A stretch of 18,780 nt of DNA from Zoogloeaceae bacterium (GCA_031281985.1 JAITEO010000256.1:1-18780); one strand, 5' to 3'. Counted from the stretch's first letter, positions 1 through 7,349 are shown. Translations and numbers: made by a program. The notes: generated by a model from the sequence alone, not told the origin.

Positions 1-66
1 GAATAAGCGCGCGCTTTGCATATCATAAATATTCATTTGAATCGCTGACCGCTGGGTCGCTACATC

Positions 67-207
67 CACGCCGTCTCACAGGTTGCCAACTACGCCCATG
101 TCATCGAAACCGGCGACATTGTCATGAAGGGTCAGGCGACGAACTCAGGAACGATTCGCGCCGCATCGAAGCCTGTCCGGGATTTGGGCAGCACCAGGAA
201 AAACCAG
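67..207 (+). pseudogene. Decayed 3' end of a livF-type ABC ATPase gene
   Basis: Reading from base 67 gives HAVSQVANYAHVIETG and on to GQATN, which matches the C-terminus of the intact livF at 17283-18044 ([13 protein letters not shown]...GQAEN). Counting from about base 142, one base is missing relative to livF (AACTCAG against AACCTCAG). In the shifted frame the match resumes as RIEACPGFGQHQEK against [14 protein letters not shown]. By eye the nucleotide match is roughly 80% over about 140 bases. There is no start, no Walker motif and no in-frame end, so this is a relic and not a gene. The shared GQHQEK tail indicates a close paralogue of the downstream livF and not just a generic LivF. The upstream boundary near base 60 is abrupt; bases 1-60 show nothing I recognise. 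Confidence 0.8.
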
Positions 208-210
208 GGT

Positions 211-564
211 CTGTTGACAATCAAGCAAGCCAAATGACAGATTTCCTTTCGCAAAGAACCGGGATTTTGTAGACCGGAACCATTCGTGCATGCGGCGCGC
301 ACCGCAACGGGGAACCCAGGCACGCCAACGACAAACCAATCCGGTGCAATTCCGCTGCACCACGGTGCGCTTTGGTGCTTCAACGTCGGGAAACAAACGG
401 TCTCCACCGAACGATGCGTCTTGCCGCCCGACCCTGAGCGCATATAAAAAAACATTTATTTACATCAGGTTATGGCATGATTTGACCTTTTATTCCAACC
501 ATGCCCAGGCTGCTGGCACGAATCCTGTTTAAGGGAAAGCAACACAAGCTCAAAAAAGCAGACC
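211..564. other. Gene-free leader region upstream of the amidase
   Basis: No convincing coding sequence lies here; open frames on the minus strand (132-455 and 145-396) are partly the antisense of the livF relic. A TTGACA hexamer at 214-219 could be a -35 box, but the best spaced -10 (near 237-243) is poor. A small hairpin GGTGCA/TGCACC occupies 343-361 and overlaps the near-palindrome GCACCACGGTGC (357-368), a possible operator. An AT-rich tract at 440-500 is the likeliest promoter area for the amidase, although no good hexamer pair is visible. No known riboswitch consensus was recognised. Confidence 0.4.
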
Positions 565-1788
565 ATGCCCCACAACTCCGCATCGCGTGCTGTCGCGTCT
601 CCAAGTCCGCCATGTCCACACGAATGGAGGAATCGCCATGTCATCGTCTACCCGCTCGCGGCGGGCGCGGCGGCGGGACGTACCGTCATGGTCAAGGACA
701 CCATCGATGTCGCGGGCGCGCCCACCGTTGCCGGGAGCAGCGCGCTGCAAGACGCCCCGGCGGCGGCAGCGCATGCGGAAGTCGTGGAAAACCTTCTCGC
801 TGCGGGCTGCCGTCTCATCGGCAAGACCAACCTGCACGAACTCGCCTATGGCACCACCGGAATCAACCATTACACGGGCACGCCGGACAATCCGCGCTAT
901 CCGGGATGCATTCCCGGCGGTTCCTCCAGCGGTTCGGCGGTCGCGGTCGCGGCGGGTCTGTGCGATTTCGCGCTGGGCACCGACACCGGTGGTTCCATCC
1001 GTACCCCGGCAGCCTGCTGCGGCGTGTTCGGACTGAAAACCACTTTCGGGCGGATAAGCCGCAAGGGCGTCATGCCCGCCATCAGTTCGCTCGATTGCGT
1101 TGGCCCCTTCGCCCGCGACCTTGCTACCCTGGCAGCCGCCATGCGCGCGATCGACCCGACCTTCGGCGCGTTGCCGGACGTGGAACAGTTCACGCTGGGC
1201 GTTGTCCCCATCGCGGAAGGAACGGTGACGCCCGCCATCCGCGATGCCCTGCACCTGCTGCTGGAGGAAAGCGCCCTGCCGCGCGTGACAACGCCCTTGC
1301 CCGGCCTTGCCGCTGCCTATGAGGCCGGGATGAAGATCATCGGGCGGGAGACCTGGAACGCCTGCGGGCATCTTCTCGCCACCGGCAAGGTCGGTGCGGA
1401 TGTGGCAGCGCGTCTTGCCGCTGCCGCGAAAATCACCGATAACGAACTGGCCGCTGCCGAAACCGTGCGCGCCGCCTTTACCGCCGAAGTGGATGCCGCG
1501 CTGGAGCACGCGCCCATCCTGGCGCTGCCCAATCTGCCCTTTGCGCCGCCACGTCTGGAAGACGCCGCCGACACCCGCGCCCTGCTGGGCATGACGGCCT
1601 TCGTGCGTCCCTTCAATCTTTCCGGGCATCCCGCCCTTTCCCTGCCCTTTTCCGGCGGCTCGCCCCTGAGCCTGCAATTCGTCGCCCGCAAGGACAACGA
1701 AGCCTTCCTGATCGCCGCCGCCGAAGCCTTCCTGAAACGGTTGCGCCGCTCGCCGCGCGCGCCGCAACCGCCCACGCCGCTCGCCTGA
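565..1788 (+). CDS. iacH: Amidase signature family protein (IacH-like)
   Basis: Amidase-signature hydrolase, 407 aa as drawn. The catalytic Ser-cisSer-Lys triad is visible: Lys44 in MVKDTIDVAG, Ser120 in GGSSSGSA and the nucleophile Ser144 in GTDTGGSIRTP. The family hydrolyses carbon-nitrogen amide bonds in the cytoplasm. In iac clusters an amidase, IacH, accompanies the IAA oxidation genes; indole-3-acetamide hydrolase is an alternative role. The gene precedes the iacA-like gene by 139 bp, so it may be a separate transcript. The start is uncertain. ATG 565 is the first in-frame start but has a poor ribosome site, and its first 20 or so residues look non-homologous. The best Shine-Dalgarno (GGAGG at 626-630) serves ATG 638, which is in another frame. 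Family members are usually 430-480 aa, so the N-terminus is short or altered. Identity as an amidase is firm; the iacH name rests on context. Confidence 0.85.
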   Translation: MPHNSASRAVASPSPPCPHEWRNRHVIVYPLAAGAAAGRTVMVKDTIDVAGAPTVAGSSALQDAPAAAAHAEVVENLLAAGCRLIGKTNLHELAYGTTGINHYTGTPDNPRYPGCIPGGSSSGSAVAVAAGLCDFALGTDTGGSIRTPAACCGVFGLKTTFGRISRKGVMPAISSLDCVGPFARDLATLAAAMRAIDPTFGALPDVEQFTLGVVPIAEGTVTPAIRDALHLLLEESALPRVTTPLPGLAAAYEAGMKIIGRETWNACGHLLATGKVGADVAARLAAAAKITDNELAAAETVRAAFTAEVDAALEHAPILALPNLPFAPPRLEDAADTRALLGMTAFVRPFNLSGHPALSLPFSGGSPLSLQFVARKDNEAFLIAAAEAFLKRLRRSPRAPQPPTPLA

Positions 1789-1851
1789 TTCCGCACGGCG
1801 GCGTTTTTGCAGCGCCAGCCGGATCACGCGCATCCCCCCTTTTTTCGCGCG

Positions 1852-1872
1852 CTTTCCCTGTGTTCGGGAAAG
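1852..1872 (+). terminator. Weak hairpin between the amidase and iacA-like genes
   Basis: A 7-bp stem CTTTCCC/GGGAAAG with a 7-base loop. It is followed by a T-rich stretch (TTTGCCTTTTTC at about 1884-1895) that begins 11 bases downstream. That spacing is poor for an intrinsic terminator, so this could equally be a leader structure for the next gene. Confidence 0.3.
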
Positions 1873-1927
1873 ACGGGGTTGCGTTTGCCTTTTTCTCCGC
1901 ATCGCTTTGTTTCAGAAGGAATTCACG

Positions 1928-3091
1928 ATGACCAGCAATACCTTGACCTCTCTCGCGGATACGCCCGAATTCCAGGCGTTGAACGCGGAAATCCGCACCC
2001 GCGCCCGGTCGGGCGAATTCGACCGGATTCGCCATATCCCGCAGGACGTTGTCTCCCGTTTCGTCAAACTGGGCGTCTATCGCTATCTTGTCCCCAAGGC
2101 CTTTGGCGGCATGGGCGGTGGCCCGGCGGAATTCTGCCGCATGGTGGAAACCATCGCCTACCATGACGGCTCCGCGGGCTGGGTGGCGAGCTTCGGCATG
2201 AATCCCATGTACCTGGCCGCCCTGCCACTCGACACTCTCCACGAAATCTATCGGCAGAACGGCCCGGACATCGTCTTCGCGGGCGGCATCTTTCCGCCAC
2301 AGACGGCGGAAGTCGTTCCCGGCGGCTACAGGCTCAACGGACGCTGGAAATTTTCCAGCGGCTGCATGTGCGCCACCATACTGGGCGTCGGCATCATTCC
2401 GCAGACGGGGGATGCCAACCCCCTGCCGCGCATGGCCCTGCTGCCGCGCGCGCAGGTCACCGAGATCGACGAAACCTGGGACACCATCGGCTATCTCGCC
2501 ACCGGCAGCCACGATCTCATCCTCAAGGATGTGGTGGTCGCGCCGGAATACACCTTCATTCGCGGCGGCAAGCCCAATCTCGACGAGCCGTTTTTCAAGT
2601 TCTATCCCTCGCTCTCCTTCGCCACGCAGGTGCTCTCCATCGTCGGCGCAGGCGTGGCGCGCGCGGCGCTGGATGCGTTCTACGAGATGACCGGCTCCTA
2701 CAAGGCCGTGACCGGCGCGCCCTCGATCGGCGAACGTCCCTTGACGCTCGCCGAGGTCGGCAAGCTGGAAGCGGAACTGCGCGCGGCGCGCGCGTTCTTC
2801 TACGAAGCCATCGAGGAAGCCATGACCGATGTGGAGAACGGCAAACGGGTATCGGTATACAAGACCAACAACCTGCGCCTTTCCTGCACCCACATTGCCC
2901 GCGTCTCGGCGGAAGTGGCGCGCGGCGTGCAGAGGCTCACCGGCATGGCGGGCATCTACCGCAACCATCCCATCGCCCGCATGGTGAACGACACGATGGT
3001 CGGCACCCAGCACGCCTTCATGGGCGACATCACCTACCAGAACGCGGGCAGCATCTTCTGCGGCAGGGAACCACTGCCCGGCTATCTCTGA
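1928..3091 (+). CDS. iacA: Acyl-CoA-dehydrogenase-fold flavin monooxygenase (IacA-like)
   Basis: 387 aa from ATG 1928, which is preceded by AGAAGGAA; an earlier in-frame start at 1907 has no such site. The protein has the acyl-CoA dehydrogenase fold. The N-terminal helical part reads VPKAFGGMGGGPAEFC (55-70) then YHDGSAGW, followed by a beta domain with GRWKFSSGC (138-146), a signature seen in two-component flavin monooxygenases such as HsaA and DszC. The C-terminal four-helix part is intact (RLTGMAGIYRNHPIARM). Such enzymes use reduced flavin from a separate reductase, here plausibly the flavin reductase at 7526-8014. In the iac pathway IacA performs the first oxidation of the indole ring of IAA. 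It begins a tightly spaced run with iacB- and iacC-like genes (18-bp gap to the next). Assignment as IacA rests on gene order A-B-C-D-E-F-G; another aromatic substrate is possible. Confidence 0.85.
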   Translation: MTSNTLTSLADTPEFQALNAEIRTRARSGEFDRIRHIPQDVVSRFVKLGVYRYLVPKAFGGMGGGPAEFCRMVETIAYHDGSAGWVASFGMNPMYLAALPLDTLHEIYRQNGPDIVFAGGIFPPQTAEVVPGGYRLNGRWKFSSGCMCATILGVGIIPQTGDANPLPRMALLPRAQVTEIDETWDTIGYLATGSHDLILKDVVVAPEYTFIRGGKPNLDEPFFKFYPSLSFATQVLSIVGAGVARAALDAFYEMTGSYKAVTGAPSIGERPLTLAEVGKLEAELRAARAFFYEAIEEAMTDVENGKRVSVYKTNNLRLSCTHIARVSAEVARGVQRLTGMAGIYRNHPIARMVNDTMVGTQHAFMGDITYQNAGSIFCGREPLPGYL

Positions 3092-3109
3092 CATTTGGAG
3101 TCCTGAATC

Positions 3110-3475
3110 ATGAGCGAACAAAAACCCCTGCGCGTCCTGCTGTGTTTTGGCAACAACCAGAACTTCTTCAACGCGCCCCGCACGGAGCAACTGGAAGTCT
3201 GGGACGCCTTTTCCCGCATGTGGAACGGCATCCACGATCTTCCCGGCGTCAGCGTGCTGGGCAACCTGGACGATGACCAGAGCATGGTCGGCCCTTCATA
3301 CGGTTATCCCTGGACGACCTATCTGCTTGCCGATTTTCCCGATCTCGCCACGGTGCATGCCGCCTGCAATCTCCTGCGCACCACCGCCGTCGACAGGGAA
3401 GGCGTCTACAAGCTCTGGAAGTATTTCAAGGTCGAAGCGCGTGTTGGCCGCGAACTGATCGTGCAGCGCGCCTGA
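3110..3475 (+). CDS. iacB: Small conserved protein of unknown function (IacB-like)
   Basis: 121 aa, no signal peptide or membrane segment, so probably cytoplasmic. The start follows TTTGGAGTCCTGAATC, 18 bp after the previous stop. The sequence is aromatic-rich (MWNGIHDLPGVSVLG, YGYPWTTYLLADFPDL, YKLWKYFKVEARVG) and has no catalytic motif I recognise. Its size and position between the flavin monooxygenase and the Rieske alpha subunit match IacB of described IAA-degradation clusters, whose biochemical role I do not know. A ferredoxin-like or dimeric alpha-beta barrel fold is conceivable but not demonstrated. The gene is real: good ribosome site, codon usage like its neighbours, and tight coupling on both sides. 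Confidence 0.75.
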   Translation: MSEQKPLRVLLCFGNNQNFFNAPRTEQLEVWDAFSRMWNGIHDLPGVSVLGNLDDDQSMVGPSYGYPWTTYLLADFPDLATVHAACNLLRTTAVDREGVYKLWKYFKVEARVGRELIVQRA

Positions 3476-3506
3476 ACCTTTTTCCATTTTCATGAAGGAA
3501 TCATCA

Positions 3507-4772
3507 ATGACCACGCAAAACTACGCCGATCTTGTGCAAGCCGATCGCGTCCACACCTCGCTCTACACCTGCCCGGAAATCTTCGAGGTGGAGATGCGCA
3601 AGATCTTTGAAAACACCTGGGTCTGGGTCGCCCACGAGAGCGAAGTGCCGGAAGCCGGCAGCTACAAGAACACCTTCATCGGCAAGCAGCCGGTCATCGT
3701 GGTGCGCGACCGGAAGGGCGAAATCCGCGTCCTCCTGAACCGCTGCCGCCACCGTTGCGCCACTGTCTGCGAAGGCAAGAAAGGCAAGACGCAGAGTTTC
3801 GTCTGCCCCTACCATGGCTGGGCGTTCGGCCTCGACGGGTCGCTGCGCAGCGTGCCCTACGAAGCAAGCTACGGCCCGGAAGGTCTCGACAAGAGCAAGC
3901 TGCCGCTCCCCGGTCTGCGGGTGGAATCCTATCAGGGCATGGTGTTTGCCACCTTCCGCGACGACCTCTGCTCGCTTTCCGACTGGCTTGGCCCCGCGAA
4001 GAAGTGGATGGATCTCTTCATGAAGCAGGGTGCGGGCTTCGGCATTTCCGTTCCCGGCGAGCAGCGTTTCCGCTTTCCCGGCAACTGGAAGATCCAGCTC
4101 GAAAACACCACCGACGCCTACCACTTCCCGCTGGTGCACAAATCCTTCCTGACCACGCTGGACCCGCAGGCGCTCAAGACCTTCAGCTTCATGGAAGGCG
4201 ACGGCTTCGTGGAGGATCTGGGCAACGGTCACAGCGTGATGGTGATGATTCCCGAACTCGTGGATCTGGAGGCCGATCTCGACAAGATCATCCCCGACCG
4301 TTTCCGTGACCTTGCCGACGATCTGCGCGCCGAAGGCTATGACGACCTCACCGTCAGGAAGATCGTGCGCGCGGTGGGCGGCACCGGCTTCAACCTCAAC
4401 ATCTTTCCCAACATCGCCTGCTCGATGGCCTTCTTCCGCGTGCTGCGTCCGGTTTCGGTGGAGGAAACCGAGATTCACCATGCCGTCATCAACATGAAGA
4501 ACGGCCCCGTCATCGCCAACCAGATGCGGCTCAGGCTGCACGAATATTTCCAGGGGCCTCTGGGCTTCGGCACGCCGGACGACGGCGAGGCCTGGTGTCG
4601 CGTGCAGGCGGGCGTTCATGCCTCCGGCAAGACGGAAGAAGACAAATGGCTGATGGTCAATCGCGGTCTGCCCATCGAAACGGTGGGCGTGGATGGCCCC
4701 CGCAGCGACCTCACCGCCGAAACCGGAATGCGCGCCGCCTACCGCCAATGGCAAAAGATGATGGGCGCGTAA
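3507..4772 (+). CDS. iacC: Rieske non-haem iron dioxygenase, alpha subunit (IacC-like)
   Basis: 421 aa from ATG 3507, chosen because AAGGA (3495-3499) sits 7 bases upstream; an in-frame ATG at 3492 lacks a site. The Rieske [2Fe-2S] ligands are Cys80/His82 (NRCRHRC) and Cys100/His103 (CPYHGW). The catalytic domain has ENTTDAYHFPLVH, giving bridging Asp203 and iron ligands His206 and His211, with an Asp at 358-359 (TPDDGEAW) as the probable third ligand. This is a complete large subunit of a ring-hydroxylating oxygenase. It pairs with the beta subunit at 4838 and would draw electrons from the reductase at 6350-7303. In the iac pathway this oxygenase acts on an oxidised IAA intermediate late in the route to catechol. 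A hairpin repeat starts directly after its stop codon and separates it from the beta gene by 65 bp, unusual for subunits that must be made in equal amounts. Confidence 0.9.
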   Translation: MTTQNYADLVQADRVHTSLYTCPEIFEVEMRKIFENTWVWVAHESEVPEAGSYKNTFIGKQPVIVVRDRKGEIRVLLNRCRHRCATVCEGKKGKTQSFVCPYHGWAFGLDGSLRSVPYEASYGPEGLDKSKLPLPGLRVESYQGMVFATFRDDLCSLSDWLGPAKKWMDLFMKQGAGFGISVPGEQRFRFPGNWKIQLENTTDAYHFPLVHKSFLTTLDPQALKTFSFMEGDGFVEDLGNGHSVMVMIPELVDLEADLDKIIPDRFRDLADDLRAEGYDDLTVRKIVRAVGGTGFNLNIFPNIACSMAFFRVLRPVSVEETEIHHAVINMKNGPVIANQMRLRLHEYFQGPLGFGTPDDGEAWCRVQAGVHASGKTEEDKWLMVNRGLPIETVGVDGPRSDLTAETGMRAAYRQWQKMMGA

Positions 4773-4808
4773 AAAGACGGCAAAAAGCAAAACCCTGCTT
4801 TTTGCCGG
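4773..4808 (+). repeat. Stop-codon-abutting hairpin repeat, copy 1
   Basis: A perfect 12-bp stem (CGGCAAAAAGCA at 4778-4789 with its complement at 4796-4807) and a 6-base loop begin right after the stop codon of the Rieske alpha gene. The arms resemble the elements at 6103, 7304 and 9223, and the inverted copy at 7472-7508. The stem is stable, but no T-run follows it, so it may act as an RNA-stability or processing element and not as a terminator. Confidence 0.75.
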
Positions 4809-4837
4809 ATCAACCCGATACCGAAAGGAACATGAAC

Positions 4838-5314
4838 ATGAGCTTTACCCTGCAAGAAGTCACGGCCTTCCTCTGGAAGGAGGCCGACCTCCTCGACCGC
4901 AAGGCGCATGACGCCTGGCTTGCCCTGTGGGAAGAAAAAGGCCGCTACATCGTGCCGATCCAGCCGGACGCCACCGACTTTTTCAACATCCTCAATTTCG
5001 CCAACGACGACCATGCCATGCGCGTGATGCGGGTGAATCGCTTGAGAAGCGGCGAAGCCGTCTCCACCACGCCGCCACCGCGCACCTCGCGTCTCACGGC
5101 AAGCATCGTCATCGAAGCGGACGACGGCGTGACGGTGAAGGCGCGTGCTGCCCAGCACCTCTACGAGTTCCACAAGGATCGCGCGCGCTTTTACGCCTCC
5201 ATCCTTGAATACACACTGACGCGCAGCGGCTGCGGCGATTTCAGGATCGCGCAGAAGATCGTGCGCCTCTTGAACTCCGACGACGCCATTGCCAGCGTCG
5301 GCTACATTCTTTGA
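4838..5314 (+). CDS. iacD: Ring-hydroxylating dioxygenase, beta subunit (IacD-like)
   Basis: 158 aa from ATG 4838. An ATG at 4832 is also in frame, but AAAGGA (4824-4829) is 2 bases from it and 8 bases from ATG 4838, so the second start is preferred. Features typical of NTF2-like beta subunits are present: FLWKEADLLDRKAHDAWLAL, WEEKGRYIVP, then HAMRVMRVNRL and PPPRTSRLTASIVI, ending with LNSDDAIASVGYIL. It carries no metal ligands and stabilises the alpha subunit in an (alpha-beta)3 complex. The stop overlaps the ribosome site of the SDR gene, so the two are translationally coupled. Upstream in-frame codons back to 4595 overlap the alpha gene and are not part of the protein. Confidence 0.88.
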   Translation: MSFTLQEVTAFLWKEADLLDRKAHDAWLALWEEKGRYIVPIQPDATDFFNILNFANDDHAMRVMRVNRLRSGEAVSTTPPPRTSRLTASIVIEADDGVTVKARAAQHLYEFHKDRARFYASILEYTLTRSGCGDFRIAQKIVRLLNSDDAIASVGYIL

Positions 5315-5325
5315 GGAAAGTCGCC

Positions 5326-6102
5326 ATGTCGAATGGAACCACATCCGAAACGCCGAAAGCAGCAAAAGCGTCAGTTGCGCTGGTCACTGGCGCGGCGCAG
5401 GGATTGGGGTTCGCCATTGCCAGCCGTCTTCTGGCGGCGGGTTTCAAGGTCGCGCTCACCGGGCGCGAACTGGAAGGCGTCGAGGCCGCTGCGGCGGCGC
5501 TGGACCCGGATGGCGAAAACACCCTCGCCCTGAAGCTCGATGTCACCGTGCGCCAGGATTTCGTGACGGCGCTTGCCGCCGTCGAGGCAAGGCTGGGCAC
5601 GCTCACCGCCGTGGTGAACAACGCCGCCGTCACCAGAATGACGCCTGTGCTGGAGATTACCGAAGCGGAATTCAACGAAGTGGTCACGACCAATCTCACC
5701 AGTGTCCTGACGAGTTGTCAGGTGCTGGGAAAGCACATGGCGGACAGGGGTTACGGACGCATCGTGAATCTTGCCTCGCTTGCCGGACAGAACGGCGGCA
5801 CGGCGACCGGCGCGCATTACGCCGCTTCCAAGGGCGGCATCATCACGCTCACCAAGATTTTCGCCAAGGAATTCGGCCCCTGCGGCGTCACGGTAAATGC
5901 CATTGCCCCCGGCCCCACCGATTCGCCGCTGGTGCGCGGCATGTCCGAAGAAAAAACGCAACAGGTGCTCGCCAACATCCCGGTACGCCAGTTCGGTTCC
6001 CCGGATTTTCTGGGCGATCTCGTCGTGCTGCTCACCAGTCCCGAAGCCGCCTTCGCCACCGGCGCGACTTGGGATGTGAACGGCGGTCTCTACATGCGCT
6101 GA
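5326..6102 (+). CDS. iacE: Short-chain dehydrogenase/reductase (IacE-like)
   Basis: 258 aa from ATG 5326, with GAGGAAAG at 5313-5320 as ribosome site; the in-frame TTG at 5311 overlaps the previous stop and is less likely. Classical SDR motifs: cofactor loop TGAAQGLG (21-28), NNAA (98-101), and catalytic Ser151, Tyr165 and Lys169 (YAASKGG). The typical tail IAPGPTDSPL is followed by FATGATWDVNGG. NAD(P)-dependent oxidation or reduction of an alcohol or ketone is expected. An Arg in the ALTGRE loop at the end of beta-2 is compatible with NADP(H) preference. IacE occupies the same position in iac clusters, where it acts on an oxidised indole-acetate intermediate. Confidence 0.88.
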   Translation: MSNGTTSETPKAAKASVALVTGAAQGLGFAIASRLLAAGFKVALTGRELEGVEAAAAALDPDGENTLALKLDVTVRQDFVTALAAVEARLGTLTAVVNNAAVTRMTPVLEITEAEFNEVVTTNLTSVLTSCQVLGKHMADRGYGRIVNLASLAGQNGGTATGAHYAASKGGIITLTKIFAKEFGPCGVTVNAIAPGPTDSPLVRGMSEEKTQQVLANIPVRQFGSPDFLGDLVVLLTSPEAAFATGATWDVNGGLYMR

Positions 6103-6141
6103 GAAGGCTTCAAAACGTGAAAACCAGCCTTTTGTGCGGCA
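6103..6141 (+). repeat. Stop-codon-abutting hairpin repeat, copy 2 (diverged)
   Basis: The sequence after the SDR stop (GAAGGCTTCAAAACGTG, then AAAACCAGCCTTTTGTGCGG) aligns with the elements after three other genes in the window. It is the most diverged copy and its stem is broken. It sits opposite a partial inverted copy near 6290-6310. Confidence 0.55.
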
Positions 6142-6151
6142 AAGCCCCTGT

Positions 6152-6187
6152 CTTCCCCCCTGACAAGGGGGGATTGAGGGGGGTTTC
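6152..6187 (+). repeat. GC-palindrome repeat (CCCCTGACAAGGGG family), copy a
   Basis: Core CCCCCCTGACAAGGGGGG at 6155-6172, followed by ATTGAGGGGGGTTT. This core-plus-G-rich-tail layout recurs at 14134, 14261 (core only) and 18081, and inverted at 6236 and 14219. Together with the inverted copy 50 bp downstream it forms a facing pair. Confidence 0.8.
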
Positions 6188-6235
6188 AGAGGCGGGTCGA
6201 TCCGCATCAGACCCTGGTGGCCTTCCACCGCCGCC

Positions 6236-6271
6236 AACCCCTCCCCGACCCTCCCCTTGTCAGGGGAGGGC
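6236..6271 (-). repeat. GC-palindrome repeat, copy b (inverted)
   Basis: AACCCCTCCCCGACC precedes the palindromic core at 6249-6270 (CTCCCCTTGTCAGGGGAG). On the minus strand it has the same core and G-rich tail as copy a, so the two face each other in the SDR-reductase spacer. Confidence 0.8.
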
Positions 6272-6289
6272 GTGTGGTCGCGCTTCATC

Positions 6290-6310
6290 TGGAGTTCGCT
6301 TTTTGACGCC
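6290..6310 (-). repeat. Partial inverted copy of the stop-abutting element
   Basis: GTTCGCTTTTTGACGCC on the + strand matches the outer arm of the inverted element at 7490-7508 (TTACTTTTTGACGC). It is short and diverged. Its interest is position: with copy 2 it brackets the spacer, as the better-preserved pair does at 7304-7508. Confidence 0.4.
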
Positions 6311-6349
6311 TGCTGATTTTTCCCCAACCTCCGAAAGAATCCCGCTCCC

Positions 6350-7303
6350 ATGACCTCACATCCCACCCTGCGCCTCGCCATTGTGAAACGCGCCGTCGAA
6401 GGCGGCGGCACGGTGCTGCTCGATCTCGCCCACCCGGATGGTGTGCCCTTGCCGCCCTGCACGGCGGGCGCGCATGTCGAGCTTGTCATCAGTCCGACGC
6501 TCACGCGCCCCTATTCGCTCTGCGGCGATCCCGCCGACCGTTCCCGCTACCGGCTGGGCATCCTCAACGATCCAGCCTCGCGCGGCGGTTCCCGCGCGGT
6601 GTTTGAACAGTTCCATGAAGGACGCATTGTCGAGGTGAGCACCCCGCGCAATCTCTTTCCACTCGATCCTGCCGCCACGAAAACGCTGCTCATCGGCGGC
6701 GGCATCGGTATCACCCCCATGCTGGCGATGGCGTATGCCCTTACGGCGGCGGGCAAGGATTTTGAACTGCACTACAGCGCCAAAAGCCGCGCGGTCGCTG
6801 CCTTCCTGCCGGAACTTGCCGCCGCGCCTTTCGCCAACAGCGTCTTCCTGCATTTTTCCGATGAAGCACGCGCCGACCTTGCCGCCGTGATTGGAACGGG
6901 CGCTGCCGGAAAGCATGTCTATACCTGCGGTCCCAGGCGCCTGATGGATGCGGTCATCGCCACCGCCAGGGCGCAGGGCTACGCCGAGGCCAACATCCAT
7001 TCCGAATATTTCCAGGTCGAGGTGGATAACACCGGCGGCGGGTTCGAGGTCGTGGCGAAAAAGAGCGGCAAGACCCTTTCTGTCGCGCCCGGCGAGAGCC
7101 TGCTGCACGCGCTCACGGCGGCAGGCATCGCCATGCAGAAATCCTGCGAGCAGGGCGTCTGCGGCGCTTGCCTCGCCGATGTGCTGGAAGGCGTGCCCGA
7201 CCACCGCGACAAATACCTGACCGACGACGAAAAGGCGGGCGGCGATCTCATCGTCACCTGCTGCTCGCGGGCGAAGTCGCCCCGGCTGGTGCTGGATGTG
7301 TAG
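6350..7303 (+). CDS. iacF: Phthalate-dioxygenase-reductase-type oxidoreductase (IacF-like)
   Basis: 317 aa; ATG 6350 lies 9 bases after AAAGAA, a weak ribosome site. Domain order is flavin-binding, NADH-binding, then a C-terminal plant-type [2Fe-2S] ferredoxin. Flavin motif RPYSLCG is at 53-59. The nucleotide loop GGGIGITPM is at 116-124 and YTCGP at 191-195. Cluster ligands are Cys266, Cys271, Cys274 and Cys304 or Cys305 (CEQGVCGAC...VTCC). This is the FMN-containing class IA/VanB-type reductase that passes electrons from NADH to a Rieske oxygenase, here the 3507/4838 pair. It is 247 bp from the SDR gene, with inverted repeats filling the spacer. Confidence 0.9.
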   Translation: MTSHPTLRLAIVKRAVEGGGTVLLDLAHPDGVPLPPCTAGAHVELVISPTLTRPYSLCGDPADRSRYRLGILNDPASRGGSRAVFEQFHEGRIVEVSTPRNLFPLDPAATKTLLIGGGIGITPMLAMAYALTAAGKDFELHYSAKSRAVAAFLPELAAAPFANSVFLHFSDEARADLAAVIGTGAAGKHVYTCGPRRLMDAVIATARAQGYAEANIHSEYFQVEVDNTGGGFEVVAKKSGKTLSVAPGESLLHALTAAGIAMQKSCEQGVCGACLADVLEGVPDHRDKYLTDDEKAGGDLIVTCCSRAKSPRLVLDV

Positions 7304-7341
7304 AAAGACGTCAAAAAGTGAAAACCTACTTTTTGCCGGTT
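7304..7341 (+). repeat. Stop-codon-abutting hairpin repeat, copy 3
   Basis: GAAAGACGTCAAAAAGTG followed by AAAACCTACTTTTTGCCGG starts right after the reductase stop codon. Its inverted partner at 7472-7508 closes a 200-bp nested palindromic region. Confidence 0.75.
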
Positions 7342-7349
7342 CAGTCAGC

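Noticed and set aside
343..368. Possible riboswitch or tRNA-like structure
   Set aside because: Only a short 6-bp hairpin and an overlapping palindrome are present. No tRNA T-arm or known riboswitch consensus was found.
132..455. 107-codon minus-strand frame in the leader region
   Set aside because: Its C-terminal part is the antisense of the livF relic, and the rest has no recognisable domain or ribosome site.
455..500. Sigma-54 promoter around TGGCATGATTTGACC
   Set aside because: The GC element is at the wrong spacing and lacks the TTGCA-type -12 box.
290..532. 80-codon plus-strand frame in the leader region
   Set aside because: No ribosome site, no recognisable motifs, and it spans the hairpin and AT-rich tract; probably random.
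550..1902. 450-codon minus-strand frame opposite the amidase
   Set aside because: Rich in Gly, Arg and Ala with no domain pattern. The amidase triad on the plus strand accounts for the region.
1613..3235. 540-codon open frame on the minus strand
   Set aside because: It is antisense to the amidase end and the whole flavin monooxygenase gene. It is low in recognisable motifs and explained by GC-rich codon structure; the plus-strand gene has clear family motifs and a ribosome site.
4595..4837. N-terminal extension of the beta subunit gene
   Set aside because: The upstream in-frame codons overlap the alpha subunit gene in another frame, and the ribosome site favours ATG 4838.
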